Assembly: GCA_045123575.1 (NCBI GenBank)
Contig: JBGVKG010000068.1
Location: 1 to 29,927 of the forward strand
Length of the DNA: 29,927 nucleotides
DNA from: SVEL01 sp045123575
GTDB lineage: Bacteria; Bacillota; Clostridia; Lachnospirales; Lachnospiraceae
Direction: 5' to 3'
Position 1 is the first letter of the stretch. Each line of letters starts with the position of its first letter. A program made the position numbers and the translations under genes. Below the pieces are notes generated by a model. The model was not told the DNA's origin. It saw nothing but the letters and a program-made list of their open reading frames with translations, and made no database searches. This document shows, piece after piece, positions 15,951 through 25,204 of this stretch.

Positions 15951-17129
15951 ATGGCAAAGAAAATTTTTATTATTATGATGGTATTTTCACATCTTTTTAC
16001 AATAATAGCAGAAATATCGACAGGGATGCATAATATAGAAACAATTATTCTTGTTTCTATATTACTTATATTGAGTTACATTCTTTCATATGGATTATAT
16101 AAGTTTATTAGTAGAAATACCTATAAAAAAAGTAGAATTTCTTTTGTAATTAGTTATAAAAGGCTTAATTATTTTATGAGTATTTACTTAATGATAATGA
16201 TAATATATGGTTTAGCCACAGGAGATGGAGCTGCTGAAAACGGAGGTTTGGGTTCAAGCTCAATTTTTGCATCACTTTGGGTACCAGATGCAATATTTTA
16301 TTTTTATTACTGTCTTTGTAGAGAAGAGTATAAAAAGAATGTATGGTTTAATGCTATTATCTATGTAATATATAAAATAATACTGGGTTGGACAGGTGTC
16401 ATTTTTTTCATTGCGTTTTACGAAATGTACTATTTGCTAAAAGATAAAAAAATAAAAGTATTCAAAATTGGATTAACGACATTAGCATTGTATGTTGTAG
16501 GTGGTGTATTTTATTCTTATATGTATCCACTAAAATATGCGATTAGATATGGAACGGAGTTTAGTTTTTCGGACAGATTACCCGTTGTTGAAGGTATATC
16601 TAAGTTAGTATCAAGGCTTAATAATTTTTCAGTTTCACTATTTGTGCAAGAAAATGTTGAAAAGGTTGTTGCAGTGTATCAAAGGCAAGGAATACAATAT
16701 GCAGAATTCTTATCGGCTTTTAGGCCTATAGTTCCTTCAGCATTGTTTACAAATAAAAATTTTAGTAGTATAGGAAGCTGTATTTATAATGCTCAAACTG
16801 GTTATAATGGTATGGATATTACTAATAATTGTAGTATAGTTCAGTATTACTGGTTACTGTTTAAATGTGATCCAATGACTTTATTTCTATGTGTTATTTT
16901 ATTTATAGTGAGTATATATTTGCTAAAAGTTATGTGCAATTGGTTGCAGAGAAAAGATAACGAATTTGATATGTTATTTTTTTGGGTAGTTTTTCGTTCG
17001 TTTGCAATATGTGGTACGATAGAGAATTCACTTAGTAATTCATATCTTAAATTCATTTTCTTTGTACCTTTGTTGTTTTTTTTAGGTATAATAAAGATTA
17101 GATTTAGATGGGATTTGAATAGAAAATAG
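15951..17129 (+). CDS. multispanning membrane protein, probable Wzy-type repeat-unit polymerase
   Basis: 392 aa with about ten predicted membrane segments, two of them at the very N-terminus and a cluster of three at the C-terminus, and one large hydrophilic loop (about 205-285) between the later helices, the layout of O-antigen/oligosaccharide repeat-unit polymerases. Within that loop lie FSFSDRLP, several Arg, and the NFSSIGSCIYNAQTGYNG segment. These proteins diverge so much that motif proof is not possible. The case rests on topology and on the presence of every other Wzx/Wzy-pathway part in the locus with no other candidate polymerase. An O-acetylase or unrelated transporter is less likely. 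Confidence 0.7.
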   Translation: MAKKIFIIMMVFSHLFTIIAEISTGMHNIETIILVSILLILSYILSYGLYKFISRNTYKKSRISFVISYKRLNYFMSIYLMIMIIYGLATGDGAAENGGLGSSSIFASLWVPDAIFYFYYCLCREEYKKNVWFNAIIYVIYKIILGWTGVIFFIAFYEMYYLLKDKKIKVFKIGLTTLALYVVGGVFYSYMYPLKYAIRYGTEFSFSDRLPVVEGISKLVSRLNNFSVSLFVQENVEKVVAVYQRQGIQYAEFLSAFRPIVPSALFTNKNFSSIGSCIYNAQTGYNGMDITNNCSIVQYYWLLFKCDPMTLFLCVILFIVSIYLLKVMCNWLQRKDNEFDMLFFWVVFRSFAICGTIENSLSNSYLKFIFFVPLLFFLGIIKIRFRWDLNRK

Positions 17130-17171
17130 CGTTATAATACTATGGTTATCTAAGAAAGAGAGGGCCTTATT

Positions 17172-18311
17172 ATGAGAATGTTGCATATCACACCACAGGC
17201 ACCAGCAATGAAATCTGGTGGTGGAATTGGAATATATCAAACGATGTACTCTATAACTAGCATTGCTGATGAAGTTGATTATGTTGGACCAGAAATCGAA
17301 GATGCTGAAATAAAGAGTAGATATTCAAAATTGTATGAGTTGCATAAATCAGATAATTTATTTGAGTTGCTGTATACATTTGCTAATTTTCAGATAAATA
17401 AAAGATTTTTTTCATGGAGAAAGCAAAAAATTGATTTTTCAGAATATGATGTTTTTATTATTGATTTTACGAAGCAGGATTATGTTATTAAAGATATTGT
17501 AAAAAAGGTTAAGAACAAGAAGATTATTGTTAGAGTACATAATGTTGAATACGATTATTCAAAAGCTGATTTCGATTCGAATAAGACGCTCAATAAATAT
17601 ATTGTTCATTTATTATCACGTAAAAAAGAAAAATATATGTTAAAAATGGCAAGCAATGTTGTTGTTTTGACCTCAAATGATAAGGAACGAATAGAAGAAT
17701 TATACAATATTGACCCCAAAAAAATGAGTATTGTTCCAGTAAGTGTTGGGCATATTGATGTCAAATCAAAAAGCAGAGAGGACATAACAAAAACTAAGAT
17801 TTTAGTAACAGGCTCTTTATGGTTTGGCCCTAATGCAGAGGGCATATATTGGTTGATTGATAATGTATTATCGAATTTATCAGAGAACTTTGAAGTTATT
17901 GTTGCGGGGCATAATCCTAGTGAAAAAATGAAGATTAAATGTAAAGAAAAAGACATTAAGTTAATTGAATCTCCAGAAACTATGGTTCCTGTTTTTTGTG
18001 AAACTGATATTGTTGCTGTTCCTATATTTGATGGAGCAGGTATGAAAGTTAAGATAGCAGAAGCTATGTCGTATGGAAAATTTGTTATTAGCACATCTTA
18101 TGGTTTGGTTGGATATGAAAAGAGTAACGAAGGAATATTTGCTTATGCAGATACACCCGAGGAATTCATAAAGGCATTTGAATGGTATGAAGATATGGAA
18201 TATGCAGAAAAACAGAGGTTAAAACAGAGAATTTTTAGTGAATATCAGTCCAAATATAGTTTAGAAGCAAGTATATGTAGATTTCAGGAAATTTTTAATG
18301 ATATTATTTGA
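17172..18311 (+). CDS. glycosyltransferase, GT4 family (Glyco_trans_1_4-like)
   Basis: GT-B enzyme of 379 aa. HITPQAPAMKSGGGIGIYQT is the N-terminal glycine-rich loop; KIIVRVHNVEYDY is the typical R-x-HN-VE motif of this subgroup; ILVTGSLWFGPNAEGIYWL and VPIFDGAGMKVKIAEAMSYG (Gly288 onward), then KFVISTSYGLVGYE, form the donor site. A Shine-Dalgarno of GAGAGG lies ahead of the ATG. Related in layout to the enzyme at 14784, and probably adds a different sugar. Confidence 0.88.
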   Translation: MRMLHITPQAPAMKSGGGIGIYQTMYSITSIADEVDYVGPEIEDAEIKSRYSKLYELHKSDNLFELLYTFANFQINKRFFSWRKQKIDFSEYDVFIIDFTKQDYVIKDIVKKVKNKKIIVRVHNVEYDYSKADFDSNKTLNKYIVHLLSRKKEKYMLKMASNVVVLTSNDKERIEELYNIDPKKMSIVPVSVGHIDVKSKSREDITKTKILVTGSLWFGPNAEGIYWLIDNVLSNLSENFEVIVAGHNPSEKMKIKCKEKDIKLIESPETMVPVFCETDIVAVPIFDGAGMKVKIAEAMSYGKFVISTSYGLVGYEKSNEGIFAYADTPEEFIKAFEWYEDMEYAEKQRLKQRIFSEYQSKYSLEASICRFQEIFNDII

Positions 18312-18348
18312 TTGGGTATAAGTTGTTTTATGAAAAGAGGTACTATAG

Positions 18349-19350
18349 ATGATTATAACAAAAACACCTTTTAGAATGTCATTTTTTGGTGGCGGAACAG
18401 ATATGGAAGAATATTTCAAGGAAAATGGTGGAGCAGTACTTTCAACAACATTTGATAAATATTGTTATGTTAATGTACGCCATTTACCACGTTTTTTTGA
18501 TTACACAACAGAGTTATCATATTCTAAGACAGAGCGAGTAACAGACATAGATGCAATACAACATCCTGCAATTCGTAATGCAATGAAGATGTTAGATATG
18601 CATGAAATCAGACTTACATATGAGGCTGATTTACCAGCACGTTCAGGTCTTGGTACAAGTAGCTCTTTTGCTGTAGGAATGCTGAATGCTTTCTATGCGT
18701 TAAAGGGTAAGTATGCAGATAAGAAGAAATTATCAGATGAGGCTATTTATCTTGAAAGAGTGCTCTGTAATGAGGCTGGAGGTTGGCAGGATCAGATAGC
18801 AGCAGCATATGGTGGTTTTAATAGAATAAACTTTAATGCTGATGGATATGAGGTATTGCCTGTTATCATATCACCTGAAAGAAAAAAACAATTAAATAAT
18901 AATCTGATGATGTTCTTTACAGGATTTACTAGATTCTCATCAGAGGTCCAGATTGCAAATGCAGCGGATAAGAGAGACAAGACAGCCCAGTTAAAAGAGA
19001 TGCATAGTTTAGTAGATGAGGCAGAAAAGGTTTTAACAGATAAAAATGTAGAATTAAGTGAGTTTGGACGCTTACTTGACCATACATGGAAGCTTAAGAG
19101 ACAAACAGGTGCAGCAGTATCTACAAATAGTATAGATGGCTTATATGCAAAAGGTATTGAGGCTGGTGCAATAGGAGGAAAACTTTTAGGTGCTGGTGGT
19201 GGCGGATTCTTAGTATTTTATGTTGAACCAGAGTACCAGGAGAATCTGAAAAAGGCCATGTCTGACCTTCTTTATGTACCATTTGAGTTTGAAAATGGAG
19301 GAACACAGGTAATACACTATACACCAGAGCATTATGAGCCTCTTGCATAG
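18349..19350 (+). CDS. hddA: D-glycero-alpha-D-manno-heptose-7-phosphate 1-kinase (GHMP kinase)
   Basis: Second step of GDP-heptose synthesis: ATP-dependent phosphorylation of heptose 7-phosphate at C1. GHMP hallmarks are present: N-terminal KTPFRMSFFGGGTDMEEY, ATP loop LPARSGLGTSSSFAVG (95-110), and C-terminal GGKLLGAGGGGFLVFY (276-291). NEAGGWQDQIAAAYGG matches the HddA catalytic-Asp segment. Length 333 aa is as expected. AGAGG lies 8 bases before the ATG. It is followed after 11 bases by the nucleotidyltransferase-phosphatase fusion and then GmhA, so the pathway is complete within 3 kb. Composition is less AT-rich than the glycosyltransferase genes on its left. Confidence 0.92.
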   Translation: MIITKTPFRMSFFGGGTDMEEYFKENGGAVLSTTFDKYCYVNVRHLPRFFDYTTELSYSKTERVTDIDAIQHPAIRNAMKMLDMHEIRLTYEADLPARSGLGTSSSFAVGMLNAFYALKGKYADKKKLSDEAIYLERVLCNEAGGWQDQIAAAYGGFNRINFNADGYEVLPVIISPERKKQLNNNLMMFFTGFTRFSSEVQIANAADKRDKTAQLKEMHSLVDEAEKVLTDKNVELSEFGRLLDHTWKLKRQTGAAVSTNSIDGLYAKGIEAGAIGGKLLGAGGGGFLVFYVEPEYQENLKKAMSDLLYVPFEFENGGTQVIHYTPEHYEPLA

Positions 19351-19361
19351 GAGAATGATTT

Positions 19362-20654
19362 ATGAAAGTAGTTATAATGGCAGGCGGAAGAGGAACAAGA
19401 ATATCATCTGTAGCGAGTGATATCCCTAAGCCTATGATTAAAATTGAAGGAATGCCCGTATTAGAACATGAGATAGAATGTCTTAGAAGCCAAGGATTTA
19501 CAGATATTATTATCACAGTTAGTCATCTTGGAAATATAATAATGGATTACTTTGGGGACGGAAGTAATATATCGCCAGTAACAGGCAAGAGTTTTGGCGT
19601 AAACATAGAGTATTACTTTGAACAGGAGCCATTGGGCAATGCAGGAGCGTTGTTTAAGATAAAGGATAAGCTAACGGATGATTTCTTGCTCCTTAATGCA
19701 GATGCAATATTTGATGTGGACTTTAATCGATTTGTGGAGGAACATAAAGCTTCAGGAGCATTGGTTACATTATTTACACATCCAAATAATCATCCATATG
19801 ATAGCGGACTGATATTTGCAGATGATGAAGGCTGGGTTGAAAAATGGTCAACTAAAGAAGATGTGCGCCCTGAATTCTATCGTAATAGAGTAAATGCAGG
19901 ACTTCATGTTTTGTCACCAAGTGTATTAGAGGTAGAAATAACTACTGAAAAGGTAGATTTAGATAGACAGTTGTTAAAGCCACTTGCTGGAACTAAGAAG
20001 ATGCATGTATATGATAGCCCAGAATATGTAAGAGATATGGGTACACCAGAAAGATACGAAAGTGTCTGCAAGGACTTTAGCGAAGGAAGAGTGCAAGGCA
20101 AGAATCTTAGGAATAAGCAGAAGGCAATCTTTATAGATAGAGATGGAACGATTAATAAATATGTGGGATTCTTAAGAAATATAGATGAATTTCAATTGAT
20201 AGATGGTGTGGCAGATGCTATAAAAATGATAAATGCATCCGGATATCTAGCTATAGTGGTTACAAACCAACCGGTTATAGCAAGAGGTGAGGTAACAGTT
20301 TCAGAACTTGATAATATTCACAACAAGATGGAAACTCTTTTAGGAAAAGAAGGTGCATATGTAGATGCAATTTATTATTGTCCTCATCATCCTCACAAAG
20401 GTTATGAAGGCGAGGTCGCAGAGCTAAAGATTGATTGTGAATGTAGAAAACCAAAAGCAGGAATGTTATATAATGCGGCTCAGGAGTTCAATATAGATTT
20501 AGAACAGTCGTGGATGATAGGTGATGGTGAAAATGATATTAAGGCAGGAATAGCAGCAGGAAGTAAAACGGCTTTAATTTCAGATAAGGAAGAAACCTTG
20601 GGACAAGATTTGACAGGTTTAAATTTATATGACATTATAAGGGAAATTTTATAA
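19362..20654 (+). CDS. hddC: HddC-GmhB fusion: heptose-1-phosphate guanylyltransferase and heptose-1,7-bisphosphate phosphatase
   Basis: Two enzymes of GDP-heptose synthesis on one 430-aa chain. Residues 1-235 are a sugar nucleotidyltransferase: MAGGRGTR (6-13), KPM (Lys23), EPLGNAGAL, LLNADAIFDVD. Residues 251-430 are a GmhB-type HAD phosphatase: IFIDRDGT (Asp259, Asp261), VVTNQ, the GmhB zinc site Cys340-x-His342 and Cys359-x-Cys361, RKPK (Lys363) and GDGEND (Asp388). The fused order places steps 3 and 4 of the pathway in one protein. AGGAGA lies 7 bases before the ATG. GDP rather than another nucleotide is inferred from the HddA/HddC context. Confidence 0.9.
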   Translation: MKVVIMAGGRGTRISSVASDIPKPMIKIEGMPVLEHEIECLRSQGFTDIIITVSHLGNIIMDYFGDGSNISPVTGKSFGVNIEYYFEQEPLGNAGALFKIKDKLTDDFLLLNADAIFDVDFNRFVEEHKASGALVTLFTHPNNHPYDSGLIFADDEGWVEKWSTKEDVRPEFYRNRVNAGLHVLSPSVLEVEITTEKVDLDRQLLKPLAGTKKMHVYDSPEYVRDMGTPERYESVCKDFSEGRVQGKNLRNKQKAIFIDRDGTINKYVGFLRNIDEFQLIDGVADAIKMINASGYLAIVVTNQPVIARGEVTVSELDNIHNKMETLLGKEGAYVDAIYYCPHHPHKGYEGEVAELKIDCECRKPKAGMLYNAAQEFNIDLEQSWMIGDGENDIKAGIAAGSKTALISDKEETLGQDLTGLNLYDIIREIL

Positions 20655-20677
20655 GTAGAGTATCAAAGGAGTATAAT

Positions 20678-21337
20678 ATGAGAACACTTGAAGAAAGATT
20701 GCAAAAGCATATTGATTTATTAGTAACAAGATATCCAAGATTGGATGAAATTAAAGAGGATATTGTTAATGCATACCTTGTATTAGAAGAATGTTATGAA
20801 AACAATAATAAGTTGCTTATAGCAGGCAATGGTGGCTCTGCAGCGGATTCAGAACATATTGCAGGTGAGTTAATGAAAAGATTTTGTTTACCTAGACCAG
20901 TTAGTCCAGAATTTGCAGAAAAGCTGAAGGCTGTAGACCCAGTGAGAGGAGAGATTCTTGCTAAAAATTTGGAATATGGTCTAATGGCTATACCGTTGGT
21001 TGCACATGAGGCATTAACCACGGCATATATCAATGATGTCGATGGTTTAGGTGTATTTGCACAACAGTTATTTGGCTTTGGACGCCCAGGAGATGTATTT
21101 TTAGGTATATCTACATCCGGTAATAGTAAAAATGTAATGAGTGCAACAGTTGTTGCAAGAGCGCTGGGTATAAAGGTTATAGGCTTGACAGGAGCAAAAG
21201 GTGGAGAGTTGGCAGAAGTGTCAGATGTAGTTATAAAGGTGCCTGAAACGGAAACATATATGATACAGGAATTGCATTTGCCAATATATCATTGTTTGTG
21301 CTTGATGCTTGAAGATAAGTTTTTTGGAAGAAGATAG
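20678..21337 (+). CDS. gmhA: sedoheptulose-7-phosphate isomerase, SIS domain
   Basis: First step of heptose synthesis: sedoheptulose 7-phosphate to D-glycero-D-manno-heptose 7-phosphate. SIS-domain signature AGNGGSAADSEHIAGELMKR (49-68) and ISTSGNSKNV (144-153); the GmhA metal ligands correspond to His60, Glu64, Gln197 and His205 (QELHLPIYH). With 219 aa it is about 27 residues longer than the E. coli enzyme, because of a loop at about 70-105, as in the Campylobacter-type capsular versions. AAAGGAG lies 6 bases before the ATG. Confidence 0.93.
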   Translation: MRTLEERLQKHIDLLVTRYPRLDEIKEDIVNAYLVLEECYENNNKLLIAGNGGSAADSEHIAGELMKRFCLPRPVSPEFAEKLKAVDPVRGEILAKNLEYGLMAIPLVAHEALTTAYINDVDGLGVFAQQLFGFGRPGDVFLGISTSGNSKNVMSATVVARALGIKVIGLTGAKGGELAEVSDVVIKVPETETYMIQELHLPIYHCLCLMLEDKFFGRR

Positions 21338-21346
21338 GATAATTCT

Positions 21347-22864
21347 ATGAGAACAGACAATGTAATTAAAAATAGTTATTTTGCTCTTTTGGGACAAGCG
21401 GTAACAGTTATTTTGAAGGCTATTACACAGATTGTTTTTGTTAGAATGCTAAGCGTTGAATATTTGGGATTAAATGGTTTATTCGCAAATATACTAACTA
21501 TGTTATCGCTTGCAGAATTGGGTGTCGGTTCTGCAATTTTATATAATATGTATAAGCCTATGGCGCAAAATGATCAGAAACGAATAAAAGCGCTGATGAA
21601 TTTTTATAAGGAAACTTATAGAAAAATAGGTCTTTTTATGTTGATAGTAGGCTTTTTGTTACTGCCTTTTTTAGGTTACATAATTAAAGAACAACCAGAT
21701 ATACCAGAACTTAAGTTAATATATATATTATATGTGATTAATAATGCGGTTTCTTATTTTTTTATATTTAAGCAATCTATATTAATTGCAGACCAAAAGA
21801 AGTATGTGATTACAAAATCTGATATTGTGAAGAATTTGATAATGAACATATTGCAGATTGTTTTTTTGATTATTACACGATCTTTTTTGCTGTATTTATG
21901 TATTTCCATACTTATGACAATACTGTTTAATATAATAAATTCAAAAATAGCAGACAAGAAATATCCATATTTAATAGATAACCATGAGTACTTGGAGAAA
22001 AGTGAAAAGAAGGCTATTTATAAAGATGTATATGCAATGATGGCTCATAAGTTAGGCGGTGTAATAGTAACAGGAACAGACAATTTATTGCTATCAGCCT
22101 TTGTAGGCATAACAGCTGTTGGATTGTATTCAAATTATGTACTTATATTATCTTCGGTTAAGGGTTTTTTAAACCAGGTTTATGAAGCATTGGTATCTAG
22201 TATAGGTGATTTAATTAATACTGAATCTACTGAAAGAATCTATGAAGTTTATAAAAAAATGTTATTTATAAGCTTTTGGATTACAACGATTATTTCAATT
22301 GGTTTTGGTTGCTTATCATCTTATTTTGTTGAGATTGCTTTTGGTAAAGAGTACATATTGTCATATGAAGTAGTTGCTATTATGGCGCTGAATTTTTATG
22401 TTACGGATTTAACGGGAATAAGGGCAGTAACGAATAAATTTAAGACAGCAGAGGGATTGTTTTGGAACGATCGATATAAGCCATATTTTGAGTCGGCAAT
22501 TAATTTGATAGCTTCTATTGTTTTACTGAAGCTATTTGGCTTCGTAGGAATATTATTAGGAACCTTGATAAGTACAATTACAACTGGCTTTTGGATTGAA
22601 CCTTTGGTGCTGTATAAACATGCATTTAATAGAAAGTTACGCGAATATTTTAAGATATATATTAAAAAATTTACGGTTTTTTTATTGTCGTGGTTGGTTT
22701 CATATTCCATGATTAGTTTTTTAGAGTGCAGTGTGATAAGCCTAATTATAGGAGCGTTGATTTGCATTTTGATCCCTAGCGTCATAATTTGTATTATATA
22801 CGGAAGAAGTATGGAATACAAGTATGTGGGACAATTATTATTAAAGATTGTAAGGAGAATATAG
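21347..22864 (+). CDS. wzx: Wzx-type lipid-linked oligosaccharide flippase (MOP superfamily)
   Basis: Moves the undecaprenyl-linked repeat unit across the membrane before polymerisation. 505 aa with 12-14 hydrophobic segments. The N-terminus NVIKNSYFALLGQAVTVILK and FVRMLSVEYLGLNGLFANIL are the family's first two helices, and LYNMYKPMAQNDQKRIKALM, MMAHKLGGVIVTGTDNLLLS and GITAVGLYSNYVLI are highly typical of Firmicute Wzx proteins. Nine bases behind gmhA, and the only flippase candidate in the locus. Confidence 0.92.
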   Translation: MRTDNVIKNSYFALLGQAVTVILKAITQIVFVRMLSVEYLGLNGLFANILTMLSLAELGVGSAILYNMYKPMAQNDQKRIKALMNFYKETYRKIGLFMLIVGFLLLPFLGYIIKEQPDIPELKLIYILYVINNAVSYFFIFKQSILIADQKKYVITKSDIVKNLIMNILQIVFLIITRSFLLYLCISILMTILFNIINSKIADKKYPYLIDNHEYLEKSEKKAIYKDVYAMMAHKLGGVIVTGTDNLLLSAFVGITAVGLYSNYVLILSSVKGFLNQVYEALVSSIGDLINTESTERIYEVYKKMLFISFWITTIISIGFGCLSSYFVEIAFGKEYILSYEVVAIMALNFYVTDLTGIRAVTNKFKTAEGLFWNDRYKPYFESAINLIASIVLLKLFGFVGILLGTLISTITTGFWIEPLVLYKHAFNRKLREYFKIYIKKFTVFLLSWLVSYSMISFLECSVISLIIGALICILIPSVIICIIYGRSMEYKYVGQLLLKIVRRI

Positions 22865-22868
22865 AATT

Positions 22869-23807
22869 ATGAAATATTTAATTAAGTGGTTTCTAGGATG
22901 GGTTTTGTCTTTAAGATATAACAGAAACAAAGATGAGCTATATTATATAGTGTGGGGGCATATAGGTGAAGCTGTATATGCATCGTCACTTTTACCTGAA
23001 TTAAACAGGATAAAGGGGAAACGTATAAACATAATTACATTTTCTCCATATTCACAGATTGCAGAGTTGTACAAAGACCAGTATAAAGATATAATTATTT
23101 TGTCTAGTAGAAAGGTTAACTTCATAAAAGAATATGCACGTTCAAATGTGATTATGCACCACAATTACATTGGAAGTGGTTGGGAATGGGAAGCAAATGC
23201 ATTATACGCAGATGTTTCAGATGTTTACGTTCCAGGTTTGAATTATAAAATTAAGGATTTGAAAATACCGTATTCTACAAAACATTCATTGATAACAAGT
23301 CCAGTAGATAGAAGTGAAGAGATATTTATGGAGTTAGTAAAAAAATATGAAGTTTTGGAAAAAAAATCTGTGTTATTAATACCTTATGCACAGTCAGCAA
23401 AGCAATTGGATGCTTCATTTTGGGAAAAAGTTGCTACTATATTGATTAATAATGGATATAAGGTGTATACAAATATTAAAGATGAAAGTGAGAATGTGAT
23501 TAAAGGGACCCAAGGAATAGTCATACCTTTGAGGTATGTAAATACATTTATTGAATATGCTGGTTCAGCTATATCTATAAGGTGTGGCTTGACAGACTTA
23601 ATAGCTGTTTCATATAATGATGTTGAGGTTTTATATAGAGTAGAAAATATGGAAGATGATTTTATGGCGAAAATTTGGTCGTTTAAGTTAGGAAAAGAAA
23701 ATTTGCTTTATAAAAATAGATGGCTTTTTAGAGAACAAGAAGATTATACAAAGTTTTATAGATACATTGAAAATAAGTATGCAAGGGAAAAATATGATAG
23801 ATATTAA
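22869..23807 (+). CDS. GT9-like glycosyltransferase, candidate heptosyltransferase
   Basis: 312 aa, two-domain GT-B-like. The N-terminal half shows the GT9 pattern of a GHIGEAVYASSLLPELNRI loop-helix (30-48) followed by INIITFSPYSQIAELYK; the C-terminal half has VLLIPYAQSAKQLDASFWEK (168-187) and a last motif IRCGLTDLI (237-245), where GT9 heptosyltransferases have a Ser-Gly-Pro-x-His element. The similarity is therefore distant. Being right behind GDP-heptose synthesis and the flippase, it is the best candidate for adding heptose, but this is inference. It overlaps the next gene by 14 bases. Confidence 0.6.
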   Translation: MKYLIKWFLGWVLSLRYNRNKDELYYIVWGHIGEAVYASSLLPELNRIKGKRINIITFSPYSQIAELYKDQYKDIIILSSRKVNFIKEYARSNVIMHHNYIGSGWEWEANALYADVSDVYVPGLNYKIKDLKIPYSTKHSLITSPVDRSEEIFMELVKKYEVLEKKSVLLIPYAQSAKQLDASFWEKVATILINNGYKVYTNIKDESENVIKGTQGIVIPLRYVNTFIEYAGSAISIRCGLTDLIAVSYNDVEVLYRVENMEDDFMAKIWSFKLGKENLLYKNRWLFREQEDYTKFYRYIENKYAREKYDRY

Positions 23808-25002
23808 GAATAAGGCAGATTGTTGTGGATGCGGCGCTTGTGAACAAATATGTCCCCAAAAATGTATTTCAATGACGGAGGATATAGAAGGATTTAAGTA
23901 TCCAATGGTAAATGCTCAGGAATGTATTAAATGTGGTATATGCATCAAAATATGCCCTGTTTTAAAACAGAAAAAAGAGAATAAGTTAGAATTATTTCAG
24001 AATAAAGAACTTGAGTGTTATAGTGCCATAAATAGAGATGACAAAAAGAGACTACAAAGTTCTAGTGGCGGTATTTTTTCATTGATAGCAGAATGGATAA
24101 TCGCTGATGATGGATTAGTATTTGGTGCGGCTATGTCTAAAGATTGTAGAAGTGTACACCATGTTTTTGTAAGTTCAGTAGATGAAATGATAGAGTTAAT
24201 GGGAAGTAAATATGTTCAAAGTGATATAGGTGACTCATTTATTAAAGCAAAACATGAGTTGGAAAAAGGAAGAAAGGTTCTCTTTTCAGGAACGCCATGT
24301 CATATAGCAGCATTAAAAACTTTCTTGAGAAGAGATTATGAAAATTTATTTACTATTGATTTTATTTGTCATGGAGTACCATCACCGAAAGTATGGAGAA
24401 AATATATTAATTATCGTGAAAAAAAAGATAATGGGATTGTAAATAAGGTGTATTTTAGAAGGAAAGTTGATGGTTGGAAGAATTTTTCAATAAATATTGT
24501 ATATGAAGGAGGAAAAGAATATGTAATGAGGAAAGATAAAGATTTATATATGCAAGCTTTTTCAAGAGATGTTTGTTTGAGACAAAGTTGTTATCAATGC
24601 GTATTTAAAAGTACAAATCATGCGAGTGATTTGACAATAGCAGATTTTTGGGGAGTGCAGAATATATCAAGACATATGGATGATGATAAAGGAACTTCAC
24701 TTATTATAATCAATTCTCATAGTGGAAAAGAGATTTTCAACGCCATGTCATCAAGTTTAGTGTTTAATGAGGAAGAATTTGATTTAGTGATAAAATATAA
24801 TCCAGCATATTTATACTCGTCAAAACCTAATCGTAAAAGGAAACAATTTTTTAAAAATTTAGATAGAATGAGTTTTGATAAGTTGATTAAGAAAGAAGCT
24901 CCACGAAAAATGACATATAAAGAAATGATTGTTATTATTACTAATAAAATTGGGATAACACAGATGTTATTAAGAATATACCATAAATTGAAAAACGAGT
25001 AA
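23794..25002 (+). CDS. Fe-S protein of the FrhB/FdhB (coenzyme F420 hydrogenase beta subunit) family, polysaccharide type
   Basis: 402 aa. The N-terminal ferredoxin part has two 4Fe-4S motifs, CCGCGACEQIC (Cys10-x2-Cys13-x2-Cys16-x3-Cys20) and CIKCGICIKIC (44, 47, 50, 54). The body has FrhB features: SSGGIFSLIAEW, VFGAAMSKD, GSKYVQSD, FSGTPCHIAALKTFL, DFICHGVPSPKVW, and a later Cys pair in CLRQSCYQC, then DLTIADFWG. Such proteins recur in capsule loci of Clostridia and Bacteroidetes next to pyruvyl transferases; their reaction is not established, and F420 is not expected here. ATG 23794 is chosen (AAGGGA upstream); an in-frame TTG at 23767 would add 9 residues before the family's normal start. 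Confidence 0.85.
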   Translation: MIDIKNKADCCGCGACEQICPQKCISMTEDIEGFKYPMVNAQECIKCGICIKICPVLKQKKENKLELFQNKELECYSAINRDDKKRLQSSSGGIFSLIAEWIIADDGLVFGAAMSKDCRSVHHVFVSSVDEMIELMGSKYVQSDIGDSFIKAKHELEKGRKVLFSGTPCHIAALKTFLRRDYENLFTIDFICHGVPSPKVWRKYINYREKKDNGIVNKVYFRRKVDGWKNFSINIVYEGGKEYVMRKDKDLYMQAFSRDVCLRQSCYQCVFKSTNHASDLTIADFWGVQNISRHMDDDKGTSLIIINSHSGKEIFNAMSSSLVFNEEEFDLVIKYNPAYLYSSKPNRKRKQFFKNLDRMSFDKLIKKEAPRKMTYKEMIVIITNKIGITQMLLRIYHKLKNE

Positions 25003-25167
25003 AAAAAATAAAAAGCATATAGGAAGAACTTAGTCATTATGTGCTGTAAATAGAAGAACGATGATGTACTGCCCTTATCAAGTAAGTTTAATATAGGGAA
25101 CAGTAGTTGAAAGCCATCACCGTCATTTTTAGACTTAAATTATAACATAAACGAAAAGAAAGGAAAT

Positions 25168-25194
25168 ATGACAATAAGCTTTCAAAATTGTCAT
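25168..25194 (+). promoter_or_regulatory. hairpin over the start region of the nucleotidyltransferase-kinase gene
   Basis: ATGACAAT (25168-25175) pairs perfectly with ATTGTCAT (25187-25194), 11-base loop. The gap 25003-25204 (202 bases) holds no other convincing element. A strong Shine-Dalgarno (AAAGGAA, 25159-25165) serves the out-of-frame ATG at 25168, which opens a 33-codon frame ending at 25269 inside the following gene. Confidence 0.35.
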
Positions 25195-25204
25195 GCAAAA
25201 GAGA

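Noticed and set aside
17133..17138. TATAAT box before the third glycosyltransferase gene
   Set aside because: No -35 element at 16-18 bases (TTGAAT at 17115 gives a 12-base spacer) and no extended -10; likely chance in AT-rich DNA.
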